Counted from the first letter of the stretch, positions 45,128 through 54,933 are shown. The stretch is DNA of 64,000 nucleotides from an uncultured Flavobacteriales bacterium (GCA_913058295.1 CAJXRD010000006.1:37144-101143), one strand, 5' to 3'. Numbers and translations: made by a program. Notes: generated by a model from the sequence alone, not told the origin.

Positions 45128-47671
45128 CTATTGAAATACCACCTTTTTCGAAACTGTCTGCGATCCAGATTGAATACATACAAAATAGACTCCTGTAGAA
45201 ATTCTTTCTCTAGAAAATGTCATTTTAGAATCCTCTCCTAGATTACCTTGATACAATGTTTTCAATTCTTTACCAGTAATATCATAAAGTTTGATCACAC
45301 CTTCCGAAGAGATATTGTGATCTATTGTAAATACAGTTTGTACAGGATTAGGATAAATTAAAACTGCTTCAGAAGTAAAGAAATTATCTTCAGTATTTAA
45401 AATAAGACCGCTTAGATCATAGTTATGTAAGGATCTTCCAAAAGTACCAGCATATAGCATATTAGTTGGTTCATGTAATTTAAGATCTCTTATTATGGTT
45501 AAAGGAAGTTCATTTCCAAGTATATTCCATGTACCGCCATCGTTTTCAGAATACCAAACATTTAGGTCGGTTGCTAAAAATATATATTCTTCAGAAGAAT
45601 GCAAAATAATATCATTAACAGGAATGCTTGGCAAGTTGGAAGAGATATCTACCCAATTTTGACCAGCATCTATAGTTTTATAAACATGTGGAGTATAATC
45701 TAAAACACCGAATCCTGAAAAAGTTGCATATAAAACTTCATCATTACTAGGAGAGATGGCAAGTGAAGTTATATATCTGTCTGGCAAATCATCACTAATA
45801 TTTTCCCAAGTAATACCAGCATCAAAAGTTACATTTAAATTACCATCATCACTACCCGTATAAATAACATCTAGGTTGTTATAGGATGCTGCAATAGCGG
45901 TTAATGTTCCGTATGCCAACGAACCGCTTGGGTGCTGACCATTGGTAAGATCGGGACTAATAGCAGTCCAAAGAGCTGCATGAGTAGAAGAATACAATTT
46001 ATTTGCGCCATAATACACGATTTCTGTATTAAATGGAGAAATGATTACTGGGGTATTCCAATTGGTTCTGTCATAATCCAAACCACTTGTAGCACCAGAA
46101 AAAGAAGCTCCTCCATTAACTGATCTGCCTAAATTTCCCCATTGAGACTCTACATAGATATAGTTATTATCTTCTGAATCTACATTTACATGAAAACCAT
46201 CTCCACCCCAAACAGAGTTCCAATCGTTTGTCCCTGCAGTTATTGTTCTAATGGTATTATTATCTTGTGTACCTCCATACAATCTTTCCGGTTGTGTTTG
46301 GTCTACTTCAATATTATAAAACTGAGTGATGGGTAGATTCTCAAAATGAAACCAAGAAGAACCTCCATTTTCAGATAAATATGCTCCACCGTCATTTCCA
46401 GCTAATATAAAGTCATTGTTATTTCTAGAATATTCTAAAGCATGATGGTCTACGTGCATTCCTGAAACCGTTTGCCAGTTGTCACCACTATTAGTCGTCT
46501 TAGCAATACCTTGACCAAGAATATAAACTTCCTCAGAATCTTCGGGATTGATTCTAATATTTCCAAAATACCAACCAAATTGTGAGTCAATTCCTAATAA
46601 GTCGTCTAGAGTAACCAATATCCAATTGGTGCCATTATCGACAGATTTATAAAGTCCACTAAATTCATTGGTAATTTCGTTGTTAGTATAGCGAGCATAA
46701 ACAATGGAAGGGTTTGATTCTGATATAGCTATTCCAATTCTACCTGTTTGTAAATCAGGAGCAGGTAAACCATTAATAGCGCCTAGTTCTACCCAAGTAT
46801 CTCCACCATCTAAAGATCTATGAATTGCTGAGGTTACCCCACCATAAGATCGTTGCCAAGGTTTACGGGTACGTTCCCACATAGAAGCAAAAATAATATC
46901 GGTATCATTATAATTAATTGCAACATCTATTGCTGCAGTAGAATCGGTTACAAATAATACTTGTTCCCAATCATCCCCTCCGTTGGTAGTTCTATAAACA
47001 CCTCTTTCTGAATTATAACCATAAAGCTTTCCTGTAGCCGCCACAAAAACTCTATCAGGATCTGAAGGATCAACAACGATACGCCCAATATGATTACTTT
47101 CTGGTAATCCTTTATGAGTCCAGTTTTCTCCAGCATCATTAGATCGATATATTCCATTTCCAAAGAAAGCCCCAGATGTAGCACTTCCATTTGCTTCCCC
47201 TGTTCCAACATAAATACGTTGTGAATTAGATGGAGCAATTGCAATATTACCAATAGAAGGTTTGCCAATATCATTGAATATAGGAGACCAGTTTTGACCT
47301 CTATCTGTAGTTTTAAAAACCCCTCCAACTGGTGTAGTAACATAAAATACATCATCGCTATCTGGTGAAATAGCAACATCGGTAATTCTTCCTCCGGTAT
47401 TCAATGGACCAACAAGATTCCAATCTGTTCCTTGTAAAGCTCTGTTTCCTGTTATAGATTTAGATTGTGCAATGGCACTTTCTATAGCTTCTGAATTTAT
47501 ATAATTGTTAGGATATGCTCTTTGATTGTACATCCATTCACTTGGATATTGTTCTTGTAAATTGGCTTGTTCCAGTGCGATACTAGATTTATTTTCATTG
47601 GTATTGAAAACTACTATAGAAATAATAGCTGCTAAAGCAACTAAAATCATTTGCAGAGAAATCCTTTTCAT
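45128..47671 (-). CDS. Large BNR/sortilin-like repeat protein with T9SS sorting domain
   Basis: An 847-residue exported protein. The N-terminal hydrophobic segment is about 5-23. About 90-740 is built of glycosyl-hydrolase BNR/VPS10-like repeats with the pattern KTTDRGQNWSPI, RSNDAGENWTHKG, RTTNGGDDWEQV, RSLDGGDTWVELG, KTTNSGDNWQTVSG and KTIDAGQNWVDIS, giving one or two beta-propellers. A type A T9SS C-terminal domain begins near LIYPNPVQTVFTI (about 765) and ends SKKVVFQ. The repeats may bind carbohydrate or protein at the cell surface; catalytic residues were not recognised. The stop lies in a short hairpin (45119-45135). Confidence 0.9.
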   Translation of the reverse strand: MKRISLQMILVALAAIISIVVFNTNENKSSIALEQANLQEQYPSEWMYNQRAYPNNYINSEAIESAIAQSKSITGNRALQGTDWNLVGPLNTGGRITDVAISPDSDDVFYVTTPVGGVFKTTDRGQNWSPIFNDIGKPSIGNIAIAPSNSQRIYVGTGEANGSATSGAFFGNGIYRSNDAGENWTHKGLPESNHIGRIVVDPSDPDRVFVAATGKLYGYNSERGVYRTTNGGDDWEQVLFVTDSTAAIDVAINYNDTDIIFASMWERTRKPWQRSYGGVTSAIHRSLDGGDTWVELGAINGLPAPDLQTGRIGIAISESNPSIVYARYTNNEITNEFSGLYKSVDNGTNWILVTLDDLLGIDSQFGWYFGNIRINPEDSEEVYILGQGIAKTTNSGDNWQTVSGMHVDHHALEYSRNNNDFILAGNDGGAYLSENGGSSWFHFENLPITQFYNIEVDQTQPERLYGGTQDNNTIRTITAGTNDWNSVWGGDGFHVNVDSEDNNYIYVESQWGNLGRSVNGGASFSGATSGLDYDRTNWNTPVIISPFNTEIVYYGANKLYSSTHAALWTAISPDLTNGQHPSGSLAYGTLTAIAASYNNLDVIYTGSDDGNLNVTFDAGITWENISDDLPDRYITSLAISPSNDEVLYATFSGFGVLDYTPHVYKTIDAGQNWVDISSNLPSIPVNDIILHSSEEYIFLATDLNVWYSENDGGTWNILGNELPLTIIRDLKLHEPTNMLYAGTFGRSLHNYDLSGLILNTEDNFFTSEAVLIYPNPVQTVFTIDHNISSEGVIKLYDITGKELKTLYQGNLGEDSKMTFSRERISTGVYFVCIQSGSQTVSKKVVFQ

Positions 47672-47684
47672 ATATTTTTTTTTT

Positions 47685-47692
47685 CAAATATA
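47685..47692 (-). promoter_or_regulatory. Candidate -7 box (TATATTTG) for the BNR-repeat gene
   Basis: Exact TAnnTTTG match on the minus strand 13 bases before the ATG at 47671; it would give a very short leader. No -33 TTG at the usual spacing. Confidence 0.35.
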
Positions 47693-47760
47693 ATAAGAAC
47701 TTTGAGATAGACTTGTAAATTATGAATCTTGAATTTGGATAATCGACTAGTATTAAGGAT

Positions 47761-48255
47761 TTAACTTTTTTCCATAAGGTAATCATCCATAATATAACCA
47801 TTGCCAATGTCCATTATAATAGCTTTTATTTTCTTGAAACCCATTTTTTCATAAGCTTTAATAGAAGCGGCATTGTATTTATTTACGGTTAAAGAAATAC
47901 TCTTAAAACCTTTTTCATTTGCTTTATCTTGAATAAACTTCATAGCAGATTTTCCAATACCTTTTCCTCTTGAAGAATTTAAAACATAGAGTTTACTTAA
48001 AAACAAGGAATCCTTTTTTATAGAAAAAGATAGATAACCAACATTAGTATCTTGCTGGCTAATTATGAAATAGGAAGCACCATCCAAGACTTGAATTTTT
48101 ATCGCCATTGCAGACTGAAACTTTTCAAGCATATAATCCACTTGCTCAATTCCAATAATTGGAATGTAATGCTCTTTCCAAATTATTTCTGCCAAACTAG
48201 CAATCGTGTTATAATCTAAGTCTGTATTTGCAATTTTAATTTGTGCCATACTCAT
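47761..48255 (-). CDS. GNAT family N-acetyltransferase
   Basis: A 164-residue acetyl-CoA-dependent acetyltransferase. The acetyl-CoA motif LYVLNSSRGKGIGKSAMKFI is at about 90-109, and LTVNKYNAASIKAYEKMGFKKI follows near the C terminus. Substrate unknown. It begins one base after the stop of the upstream gene at 48257, so co-transcription is likely. A second ATG two codons in (48249) is possible. Confidence 0.9.
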   Translation of the reverse strand: MSMAQIKIANTDLDYNTIASLAEIIWKEHYIPIIGIEQVDYMLEKFQSAMAIKIQVLDGASYFIISQQDTNVGYLSFSIKKDSLFLSKLYVLNSSRGKGIGKSAMKFIQDKANEKGFKSISLTVNKYNAASIKAYEKMGFKKIKAIIMDIGNGYIMDDYLMEKS

Positions 48256-48256
48256 A

Positions 48257-49018
48257 TTAATTTCTAATTATTTTGGCGGGATGATAAATTATTTCTTTTT
48301 CATTTTTAAAAATGGCTAGATCTGCGGCAGGCATTCCTTCAGGTCCTATTACATTAATGGAACATTCAAATATGTAGTCTTCATAAACAAATTCATATCT
48401 ATTATTGCCACCATTACCTTCAGGCATCCAGGTACCATTTTCAATTATTATTATAGGCTTTTTACGCATAGAGGTGTTAATTGGCCATGAAGAATACCGA
48501 AACAATCCATTACTCATGATATCGATTCTAATTCTAGTAGTTTTTGTTTCTAATACTAATTTAGGTTCTTCAAAATCTCTTACACTTTCATGAATTGATT
48601 TTCGATCCTTATCTATTAAATCATCTCTTTTACTTTTTTCCTTATTAGATAAGTAATTTACTGAAATAAGACTCCCGTTAGTATCTAACCAAATAATACC
48701 ACGTTCCATCATAATTCCCTTCCAGCTAACTAAAGACCAATCCTTGCTTATTTCCGAATTAGTAATCAGAGAAGTTAAGCTATCATCAAATATTTCTTTA
48801 TACCGGTTTTCAAATTCAGTTTCATTTTTTATGTCTGATAAAGGATATTGTCTTCTAAGTGGATAATGAACTAGGTTTTTTAATTGGTCTATCTTATCAT
48901 CTCTTATACTATTGATGAAGGTCAGCACCAAATCTTGATTTTCTTTTTTTAAATCTTGAGAAACAACACTCAAGTTTATAAAAAAGATTACTAATAAGGA
49001 AATTGAAATTTTATTCAT
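48257..49018 (-). CDS. Secreted protein of unknown function
   Basis: A 253-residue exported protein (signal MNKISISLLVIFFINLSVVSQ). The first mature part, NQDLVLTFINSIRDDKIDQLKNLVHYPLRR, resembles the start of NTF2/SnoaL-like stress proteins; the rest is beta-rich with no recognised family. The start at 49018 is preferred to 49033 because it gives the signal peptide and a smaller overlap (8 bases) with the upstream GNAT gene. Confidence 0.75.
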   Translation of the reverse strand: MNKISISLLVIFFINLSVVSQDLKKENQDLVLTFINSIRDDKIDQLKNLVHYPLRRQYPLSDIKNETEFENRYKEIFDDSLTSLITNSEISKDWSLVSWKGIMMERGIIWLDTNGSLISVNYLSNKEKSKRDDLIDKDRKSIHESVRDFEEPKLVLETKTTRIRIDIMSNGLFRYSSWPINTSMRKKPIIIIENGTWMPEGNGGNNRYEFVYEDYIFECSINVIGPEGMPAADLAIFKNEKEIIYHPAKIIRN

Positions 49019-49466
49019 TTGTTCTTTTTTCAAATCTTATTTTTCGAATGCCAAACGGGGTGTCCCATTGTTTAACTTCATGGAAGTCCATTTTTTTATA
49101 AAGTAGACTGGCTGGTTCGTTTTCCACCCCAGTTTCTACCATAAAGGTTTTTGTGGTGTAATGATTTAAAACAAAATCCATTAACTTCCGAGCGATTCCT
49201 TGCCTAAAAAAAGTAGGATGCACTACTAAACTTTGAATATGCGTAACTTTTTTATTAGTATTTATTTCGATTACTGCAGCTAATTCTTCTTTATCTAAAT
49301 ATCCATAAAAATCATTATCACTTTTAATATAACTCTCTAAATTTCTTTTTAAGGGAGGGAAATCTATTGCATTCAGCAATTTTGCTTCCACTGCATATGA
49401 AGCCTGGAATACAATGCGTATTTGCTTAGAAAGCTCCGGATCTTTATTGTATAGTTGTTTAATCAT
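49011..49466 (-). CDS. GNAT family N-acetyltransferase
   Basis: A 151-residue acetyltransferase. The cofactor motif LVVHPTFFRQGIARKLMDFVL is at about 72-92 and VENEPASLLYKKMDFHEVKQWD lies near 117-138. Substrate unknown. It overlaps the next gene by a few bases and follows the permease gene by 10 bases, suggesting one transcript. Confidence 0.9.
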   Translation of the reverse strand: MIKQLYNKDPELSKQIRIVFQASYAVEAKLLNAIDFPPLKRNLESYIKSDNDFYGYLDKEELAAVIEINTNKKVTHIQSLVVHPTFFRQGIARKLMDFVLNHYTTKTFMVETGVENEPASLLYKKMDFHEVKQWDTPFGIRKIRFEKRTNE

Positions 49467-49476
49467 AAAATTAAAG

Positions 49477-50766
49477 CTATGCCGTTTTTTGACTCCTCTC
49501 CACTTTTTTATAAAGATACTCGATTAAGAAACTACAGACAATAATACCTAAAGCAATATAAACGTCTGTTTTACTTTCAGAATAATGTTGAATGAGCAAA
49601 GCTGCCATTGCTACAAAGCAAAATATCGCTCCCAATAATGGAATTACCTTTTTTGCATTAATTTCTTTGGAGAGTTTATAGCTAGTTAAATTCACCACTC
49701 CAAAAATTAATAAAAAACCTGCACTTCCTGCTGTGGAAATACTTTCTAACTGTAATGTATTTACTAAGATCAATGTAGCAATTGCCGTAATGAACAAACC
49801 TATTGGCTGATTCCATAACATACAGGTAAACTGTTTGGGCAATTCATCGTCTTCTGCAATCTCGTAGTTTACCCGACTTCCTCCATAAAGAGAAGCATTG
49901 ATTGCTGAAAACGTAGAGATTAAGGCTGCTATTGTTATTATGGTAAAACCAACTTTGCCTAGCATAGGCTTAGCTGCTTCTGCCAATACATAATCTTGAG
50001 CCGTTGCAATTTCACTAAATTCTAGAGAACCTACCGTTATAGCAGCAATAATTACATATAAGAATATCACAAAAATTACAGACCAATAATAGGCTCTCGG
50101 TATATTTTTTTCCGGGTCTTTAATGTCTGGAGCTGCATTTGCTATTAGTTCAAAGCCTTCATAAGCAACAAAAATCACCATTCCTGCAGTAAGTAGTTTA
50201 AAGGGAGACTCCCAATTTTTGGGAGATAATTGTTCTAAGTGAGGGTTTCCGAATAAGCCATACAAACCAAATCCAACAAAGGATAATAAAATAATAAGTT
50301 TGATAATTACCGCATAGGCTTCTATTTTCCCAACCACAGCAATACTATAATAATTAATGGATGTAGCAATTATAATTATTGCAGAAGCATAAATGTGAGA
50401 GTCTAATACTTTGTCGCTAGTAAGTTCGTATAAATTAGGTGCATAAGAACCAAAAGCGGAAGCATATAATGCCAGCATAATGATATAACTAAACCAGAGT
50501 AAATTATTAATACCACCACTAAATAGACCAATTCCAAAACCCTGATTGATAAATTTAACTGTTCCACCTCTATCGGGATATTTAAGGGAAAGTTTTACGT
50601 AACTATAAGAAGTTATAAGTGCTATAAGTCCTGCAATTAGGAAAGATATGGGAGTTCCACCTTTTGCTAAGGCAACAGCTAATCCTAAAACAGCAAAGAT
50701 ACCGCCGCCGACCATGCCGCCAATCCCAATTGAAATAGCTTCTTTTAATCCAATTTTTTTATCCAT
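49477..50766 (-). CDS. APC family amino acid permease
   Basis: A 429-residue membrane transporter with about 12 helices. The unwound helix 1 motif GIGGMVGGGIFAVLGLAVALAKGGTP and the helix 6 segment VIFVAYEGFELIANAAPD are characteristic of the APC/LeuT fold, and PEKNIPRAYYWSVIFVIFLYV follows. The substrate is probably an amino acid or polyamine. It has no signal peptide and no fused domain. Confidence 0.92.
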   Translation of the reverse strand: MDKKIGLKEAISIGIGGMVGGGIFAVLGLAVALAKGGTPISFLIAGLIALITSYSYVKLSLKYPDRGGTVKFINQGFGIGLFSGGINNLLWFSYIIMLALYASAFGSYAPNLYELTSDKVLDSHIYASAIIIIATSINYYSIAVVGKIEAYAVIIKLIILLSFVGFGLYGLFGNPHLEQLSPKNWESPFKLLTAGMVIFVAYEGFELIANAAPDIKDPEKNIPRAYYWSVIFVIFLYVIIAAITVGSLEFSEIATAQDYVLAEAAKPMLGKVGFTIITIAALISTFSAINASLYGGSRVNYEIAEDDELPKQFTCMLWNQPIGLFITAIATLILVNTLQLESISTAGSAGFLLIFGVVNLTSYKLSKEINAKKVIPLLGAIFCFVAMAALLIQHYSESKTDVYIALGIIVCSFLIEYLYKKVERSQKTA

Positions 50767-50803
50767 TCTTATATTTATAAGACGATATAGAAATACAGTA
50801 TGT

Positions 50804-51715
50804 CTATATCTTAGTTAATAGTAAATTTTTTAAGGCATCATCCAGGCTTTTAAAATTAAATTTAAAACCTATATCTGTAATCTTTTTGGATGAAATTCGA
50901 TTGCCATTTAATAATATAGTTCCCATTTCTCCAAAAAGTACTTGTATCATAAATTTAGGGATATTAGGAAGGATGATTCGCCGCTTTATAAATTTAGCTA
51001 TCTTTTTTGTAAATTCAATATTAGTAATATCTTCAGGAGAAACTGCATTAAAAATGCCATTTACTTGTTCGTTACTTAGAATATATTTGAATATACCACT
51101 CAAGTCTTGAATATGAATCCAGGGCATATATTGCTTGCCAGTTCCAATACCAGAACCAAATCCAAAGCTTATGGGCTTTGTTATTTTTTGTAATGCACCG
51201 CCATCTTTCGCTAGAATAATTCCAATTCTTACAATTGCTATTCTTTTTGCTATTTGCTTTGATTGGAATGCATGTGCCACCTGTTCCCATTTATCACAGA
51301 CATTACTTAAAAAGTCGATTCCTTTCGGGCTTTCTTCATTAAAAATAGTATCTGTGTTATTTGTGCCGTAATAGCCTATGGCCGATGCTGATATAAATGC
51401 ATTTATGGTTAATTGATTCTTTTTTAAAGTATCTAAAATTAATTGTGCACTTGCAACACGACTGGATAGAATATCATGTTTTCTTTTTTCTGTCCATCGT
51501 TTTTCAGCAACGGAAGAACCCGCTAAATGAATAATATTATGAACTCCTATCAAAGCTTTTGGATCGATATAGTTATTTTTTAAATCCCATAAAAACTCAT
51601 TGTCTTTGGAAACTTTTCTAGTTAAGAACCTAATTGTATATTCCTCTTCTAATTGATTGGCTAAATCTTTGGCAAGCATACCATTTGCTCCAGTTATTAA
51701 AATTATTTTCTTCAT
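50804..51715 (-). CDS. TIGR01777 family epimerase/oxidoreductase
   Basis: A 303-residue NAD(P)-binding extended SDR (YfcH/SulA-like). It starts KKIILITGANGMLAKDLANQL, carries IIHLAGSSVAEKRWTEKRKHDILSSRVASAQL and ASAIGYYGTN (the YxxxK-less variant usual in this group), and ends with the DUF1731-like helix. Its ATG overlaps the stop of the 64-residue gene as ATGA. Function not established in the family. Confidence 0.92.
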   Translation of the reverse strand: MKKIILITGANGMLAKDLANQLEEEYTIRFLTRKVSKDNEFLWDLKNNYIDPKALIGVHNIIHLAGSSVAEKRWTEKRKHDILSSRVASAQLILDTLKKNQLTINAFISASAIGYYGTNNTDTIFNEESPKGIDFLSNVCDKWEQVAHAFQSKQIAKRIAIVRIGIILAKDGGALQKITKPISFGFGSGIGTGKQYMPWIHIQDLSGIFKYILSNEQVNGIFNAVSPEDITNIEFTKKIAKFIKRRIILPNIPKFMIQVLFGEMGTILLNGNRISSKKITDIGFKFNFKSLDDALKNLLLTKI

Positions 51716-51906
51716 TTTTTAGCAAGATCATTTAATAATTGTTCGTATTCTTTAAATCGATGTTCCCTAATAGGTCTGATATATGGTTCGGTAGAAAAAT
51801 GTAAAATCAAACAAGGACTTATGGCTTTATATTTATCGACAAACTCATAGTTTAACAATTCATTATTTTTAATTCGTTGTTTAATTTTATTGTGATACGG
51901 ATACAT
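51712..51906 (-). CDS. 64-residue conserved-looking protein of unknown function
   Basis: A short soluble protein beginning MYPYHNKIKQRIKNNELL and holding FSTEPYIRPIREHRFKEY. It is coupled on both sides: its start follows the SDR stop by one base and its TGA overlaps the next ATG as ATGA (51715-51712). Such tight packing argues that it is a real gene translated with its neighbours. I do not recognise a function. Confidence 0.8.
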   Translation of the reverse strand: MYPYHNKIKQRIKNNELLNYEFVDKYKAISPCLILHFSTEPYIRPIREHRFKEYEQLLNDLAKK

Positions 51907-51907
51907 T

Positions 51908-52510
51908 TTAATCGTAAATTCTAATTACTTCGCCATTTCCTTTACCCTTTACACTTTTAACATAAGCGTTTATTGCTTTTTTCATAGGAATTGGATTATG
52001 ACCCGGGAAATAATCTTTGTATTTTTCATAGGCATCTTCTACCATTCCTAAAGAAACAACATTTACTCTTTTTCCATTTTCCATTTCTAGCGCTACCGCT
52101 TGTACAAAACTATGAATAGCACCATTAACCATTGCAGCACTTGTAGTTTTAACTACTGGGTCGTCTGCTAATATTCCTGTAGAAAGTGTTATAGAACCAT
52201 TTTTATTAAGATAGTTTAGTCCAAGGCGAACAAGATTGACTTGTCCCATAAGTTTACTTCTTAAGCCAATATAGAAGTCTTCCTCCCTAAGTTCTTTAAA
52301 GTCTGCCCATTTTGCCTCTCCTGCAATGCAAATAATAGCATCTAATTGTCCAACTTGTACTAAGGCTTGTTCAATTGACTTACTATTTGCAATGTCAATT
52401 TTTAGGCTACCGCTATTTCTTCCAGCAATAATAACCTCATTGTCTTTTAGGAAATGCTCTGTTACAGGTTGTCCAATTGTTCCATTGCCACCAACGATTA
52501 ATATTTTCAT
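51908..52510 (-). CDS. Short-chain dehydrogenase-like protein lacking the catalytic Tyr-Lys
   Basis: A 200-residue Rossmann protein beginning KILIVGGNGTIGQPVTEHF, with IICIAGEAKWADF in place of NNAG and GSITLSTGILADDPVV around the usual catalytic Ser. At the position of the YxxxK pair it reads TTSAAMVNG, so both Tyr and Lys are missing. It is similar to the Lin1944-like SDR group as I recall it. It may bind NAD(P) without classical dehydrogenase chemistry. It heads a three-gene operon. Confidence 0.88.
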   Translation of the reverse strand: MKILIVGGNGTIGQPVTEHFLKDNEVIIAGRNSGSLKIDIANSKSIEQALVQVGQLDAIICIAGEAKWADFKELREEDFYIGLRSKLMGQVNLVRLGLNYLNKNGSITLSTGILADDPVVKTTSAAMVNGAIHSFVQAVALEMENGKRVNVVSLGMVEDAYEKYKDYFPGHNPIPMKKAINAYVKSVKGKGNGEVIRIYD

Positions 52511-52565
52511 GTGTTTTATTTATAAGCTAATGTCTACGAAGCAGTATTAGTAATGTAAAGATATA

Positions 52566-53144
52566 TTATTTTAATATTTCATTTACCGTTTTTTGTAAAT
52601 CTGGTATGACTTCTTTCTTAAACCAAGAATTTTTTGCTTGCCAAATATTGTTTCTAGGGGAGGGGTGTGGTAATACAAAATACTTTGGCAAGTACTGAGA
52701 ATAATTTATTACCGTTTCGGTTAGATTTTTCTTCGCCTGTTGTTTGAGATAATAATCTTGGGCATATTTCCCAACGAGTAGCACTAATTTTACTTCCTTC
52801 ATTTTCGATAAAAGCGTAGGATGCCATAGTGGAGCACATTCTTTTCTTGGAGGTAAATCGCCTGATTTTCCTTTTCCAGGATAACAGAATCCCATTGGAA
52901 TTAAAGCTATCTTTTTAGGATTGTAAAAAGTCTCTTTGTCGATGCCCATCCAATTTCTTAAATTATCTCCACTTTTGTCGTCCCATGGAATTCCGCTTTT
53001 GTGAACGACAGTTCCCGGTGCTTGTCCGATAATAATTATCCTGCTTTCTGCAGCTACAGATACTATTGGTCGTGGACCTAATTCTAGATGGGGAACACAA
53101 ATGGTGCAAATCGATATTTCTTTTATTAGTTCCTTCACAGACAT
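52566..53144 (-). CDS. Uracil-DNA glycosylase superfamily protein
   Basis: A 192-residue protein of the UDG fold that would remove uracil from DNA. It shows LGPRPIVSV, motif 1 IIIGQAPG (GQAPG at 40-44), SGIPWDDKSGDNLRNWMG, MGFCYPGKGKSGDLPPR, LLVGKYAQDYYL and motif 2 VLPHPSPRN near 158-164. Two N-terminal cysteines (CTIC at 13-16) are present, but the four-Cys Fe-S set of family 4 is not evident. Activity is not proven by sequence. Confidence 0.88.
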   Translation of the reverse strand: MSVKELIKEISICTICVPHLELGPRPIVSVAAESRIIIIGQAPGTVVHKSGIPWDDKSGDNLRNWMGIDKETFYNPKKIALIPMGFCYPGKGKSGDLPPRKECAPLWHPTLLSKMKEVKLVLLVGKYAQDYYLKQQAKKNLTETVINYSQYLPKYFVLPHPSPRNNIWQAKNSWFKKEVIPDLQKTVNEILK

Positions 53145-53187
53145 TGCAAATATTATATGATATATTTTAAAGTTATCACTTCTAGAC

Positions 53188-54336
53188 TTAACTGGTTTGC
53201 CTTATCACCTTAATTAACTTCAGTATATCTTTTTCATCATTGAATACATTTACAGATACTCTTAAATAACTTCCTCTTATGGAAGTGAAAATGTTATTCT
53301 TTATTAAATTATTTTTCAATAAATCCATGTCAATATGAACTGGTAATTGAAGGGCAAACAAATGATTTGAAAAGTACTTTTCTTTTTCAAAAGCAACTCC
53401 TAAGCTTTCTAAGTAAATAACAAGCGGTTGGATTAGTGTCTTGCAATAAGTCTCAATTTCAGTAGGGTTCCATTTTATTATTTGCTTTAGAGACTCCCTA
53501 AGCATGGGCATTAAAATAAGATTGCTGGATTCACCAACATTATACTTCGCTGCATTAGGTTGGTAGGTATCTTCATAGTTAGTCAAAGCACTAAAGTTAT
53601 TAGAGTTCACTCTATTCATCCAAGACTCTTCTAAAGGTTTTCCTTGTTCGAAATCATCACTAATATATGCTAAGGCTACAGAGTTAGGGCCAAATAACCA
53701 CTTGTATGAAGCGCAAATTAAAGCGCTAATATTGTATTTGTTGACGTCCATTTTTTGTGCACCAACAGATTGTGTTCCATCTACAATTAATTTTGCACCA
53801 ACCTCTTTGCATTTTTGACCTATTTTCTCCAAATCAAAGCGAATGCCATTCATCCAATGAACAGAAGATATTAAAACAATGGAGGTTTGTTGATTAATTT
53901 GGTTGATTAGATTGTCATTCCAATTTTCTCCAATTAACTTTTGATCTTGATCAGGATTAATTATTAAAAGTTCATTAGAATTTTCGTCACACCATCTTTT
54001 AATTGAAAAATAACCGCTTGGAAATTCATCTTGAATGGTAATAGCATTTCCATTCTTTTTTCCTTCAATATTGTTTAATACGGAACTAAAACCATAAGAA
54101 GTGGAAGGTATAATTGCTATGTTATTGGGAGATGAATTTATTATTTCTGCAAAATAGCCACGTACCTCTTTAGTGACATTAAAAAAATCATCGGGAATTA
54201 TGTCTGATGGATTTCTGTCTTTAATTAAGGCTTTAATACAGGCCTCTTCACAGGATTTTAATAATGGAGCTTTGTAGGCACAATTTAAGTAGTGGATATT
54301 TTCCTTTAAATTAAAAAGATGCTTTTGACATTTCAT
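53188..54336 (-). CDS. Class V aminotransferase (PLP-dependent)
   Basis: A 382-residue fold-type I PLP enzyme of the cysteine desulfurase/isopenicillin epimerase group. The cofactor Asp is in LIVDGTQSVGAQ, and the Schiff-base Lys is in CASYKWLFGPN about 35 residues later. SSVHWMNGIRFDLEKIGQ and the C-terminal SIRGSYLRVSVNVFND fit. It lacks the CsdA/IscS cysteine loop by eye, so it need not be a desulfurase. Substrate unknown. Confidence 0.9.
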   Translation of the reverse strand: MKCQKHLFNLKENIHYLNCAYKAPLLKSCEEACIKALIKDRNPSDIIPDDFFNVTKEVRGYFAEIINSSPNNIAIIPSTSYGFSSVLNNIEGKKNGNAITIQDEFPSGYFSIKRWCDENSNELLIINPDQDQKLIGENWNDNLINQINQQTSIVLISSVHWMNGIRFDLEKIGQKCKEVGAKLIVDGTQSVGAQKMDVNKYNISALICASYKWLFGPNSVALAYISDDFEQGKPLEESWMNRVNSNNFSALTNYEDTYQPNAAKYNVGESSNLILMPMLRESLKQIIKWNPTEIETYCKTLIQPLVIYLESLGVAFEKEKYFSNHLFALQLPVHIDMDLLKNNLIKNNIFTSIRGSYLRVSVNVFNDEKDILKLIKVIRQTS

Positions 54337-54393
54337 ATAATTGATATTACTTAGAATTATTTTCAGAGTTTTAGAACATAAAAACAGGAAAGA

Positions 54394-54933
54394 CTATTTC
54401 AATGCATCCCATTCTTCTTGTGTGCCCTCAGATTTCTGATATTCCATTAATGCATACCATTCATTCTCTTTTTTTTCTAAAAGCATTTCGAAATGGATAA
54501 TATATTTCCCTTTTACTTTGCCATAATTATCCGTAGATGAGAATATGAATATTCCTGTTTCATGAGCTGTAGTTTCACTTCCTATTCTTTGTGAAAAACG
54601 AAATTCTACCTTGTCCTTTTGTTTGCCTTCTTTGGTGTCAGTAAAACCTTTTTTCCAAGCAGATAATGCTTTTCCTATTGGTATGGAGGTTTTGTTTTTC
54701 CCACTTGCAAATACGACAATAGCATCTTTATGATATAGCGCTTTATAACCTTCAAAATCTCCTTCTTGTACCGTTTTAGCTAATTTCACCCAAAATTGGT
54801 CCAATTCTGCCATTCGTATAGAATCTGCTGGGGATTCCATTTCAATAAGAGTACTGTATAAAGGGGTGCTAGCTTTTGTGGATCCAACACTTACTAATAG
54901 AATTGTCGCTATAAAAAATAGTATTTTTTTCAT
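54394..54933 (-). CDS. Secreted SnoaL/DUF4440-like (NTF2-fold) protein
   Basis: A 179-residue exported protein (signal about 1-21, MKKILFFIATILLVSVGSTKA). The NTF2-like domain at about 40-175 has FWVKLAKTVQEGDFEGYKALYHKDAIVV and a closing HFEMLLEKKENEWYALMEYQ, the conical fold used for small ligands. No catalytic residues are named with confidence. Confidence 0.85.
   Translation of the reverse strand: MKKILFFIATILLVSVGSTKASTPLYSTLIEMESPADSIRMAELDQFWVKLAKTVQEGDFEGYKALYHKDAIVVFASGKNKTSIPIGKALSAWKKGFTDTKEGKQKDKVEFRFSQRIGSETTAHETGIFIFSSTDNYGKVKGKYIIHFEMLLEKKENEWYALMEYQKSEGTQEEWDALK

Noticed and set aside
46948..47379. 143-codon frame overlapping the BNR-repeat gene
   Set aside because: Frame-shifted shadow of repeated Trp/Gly/Asp-rich sequence; Leu/Met-rich nonsense product.
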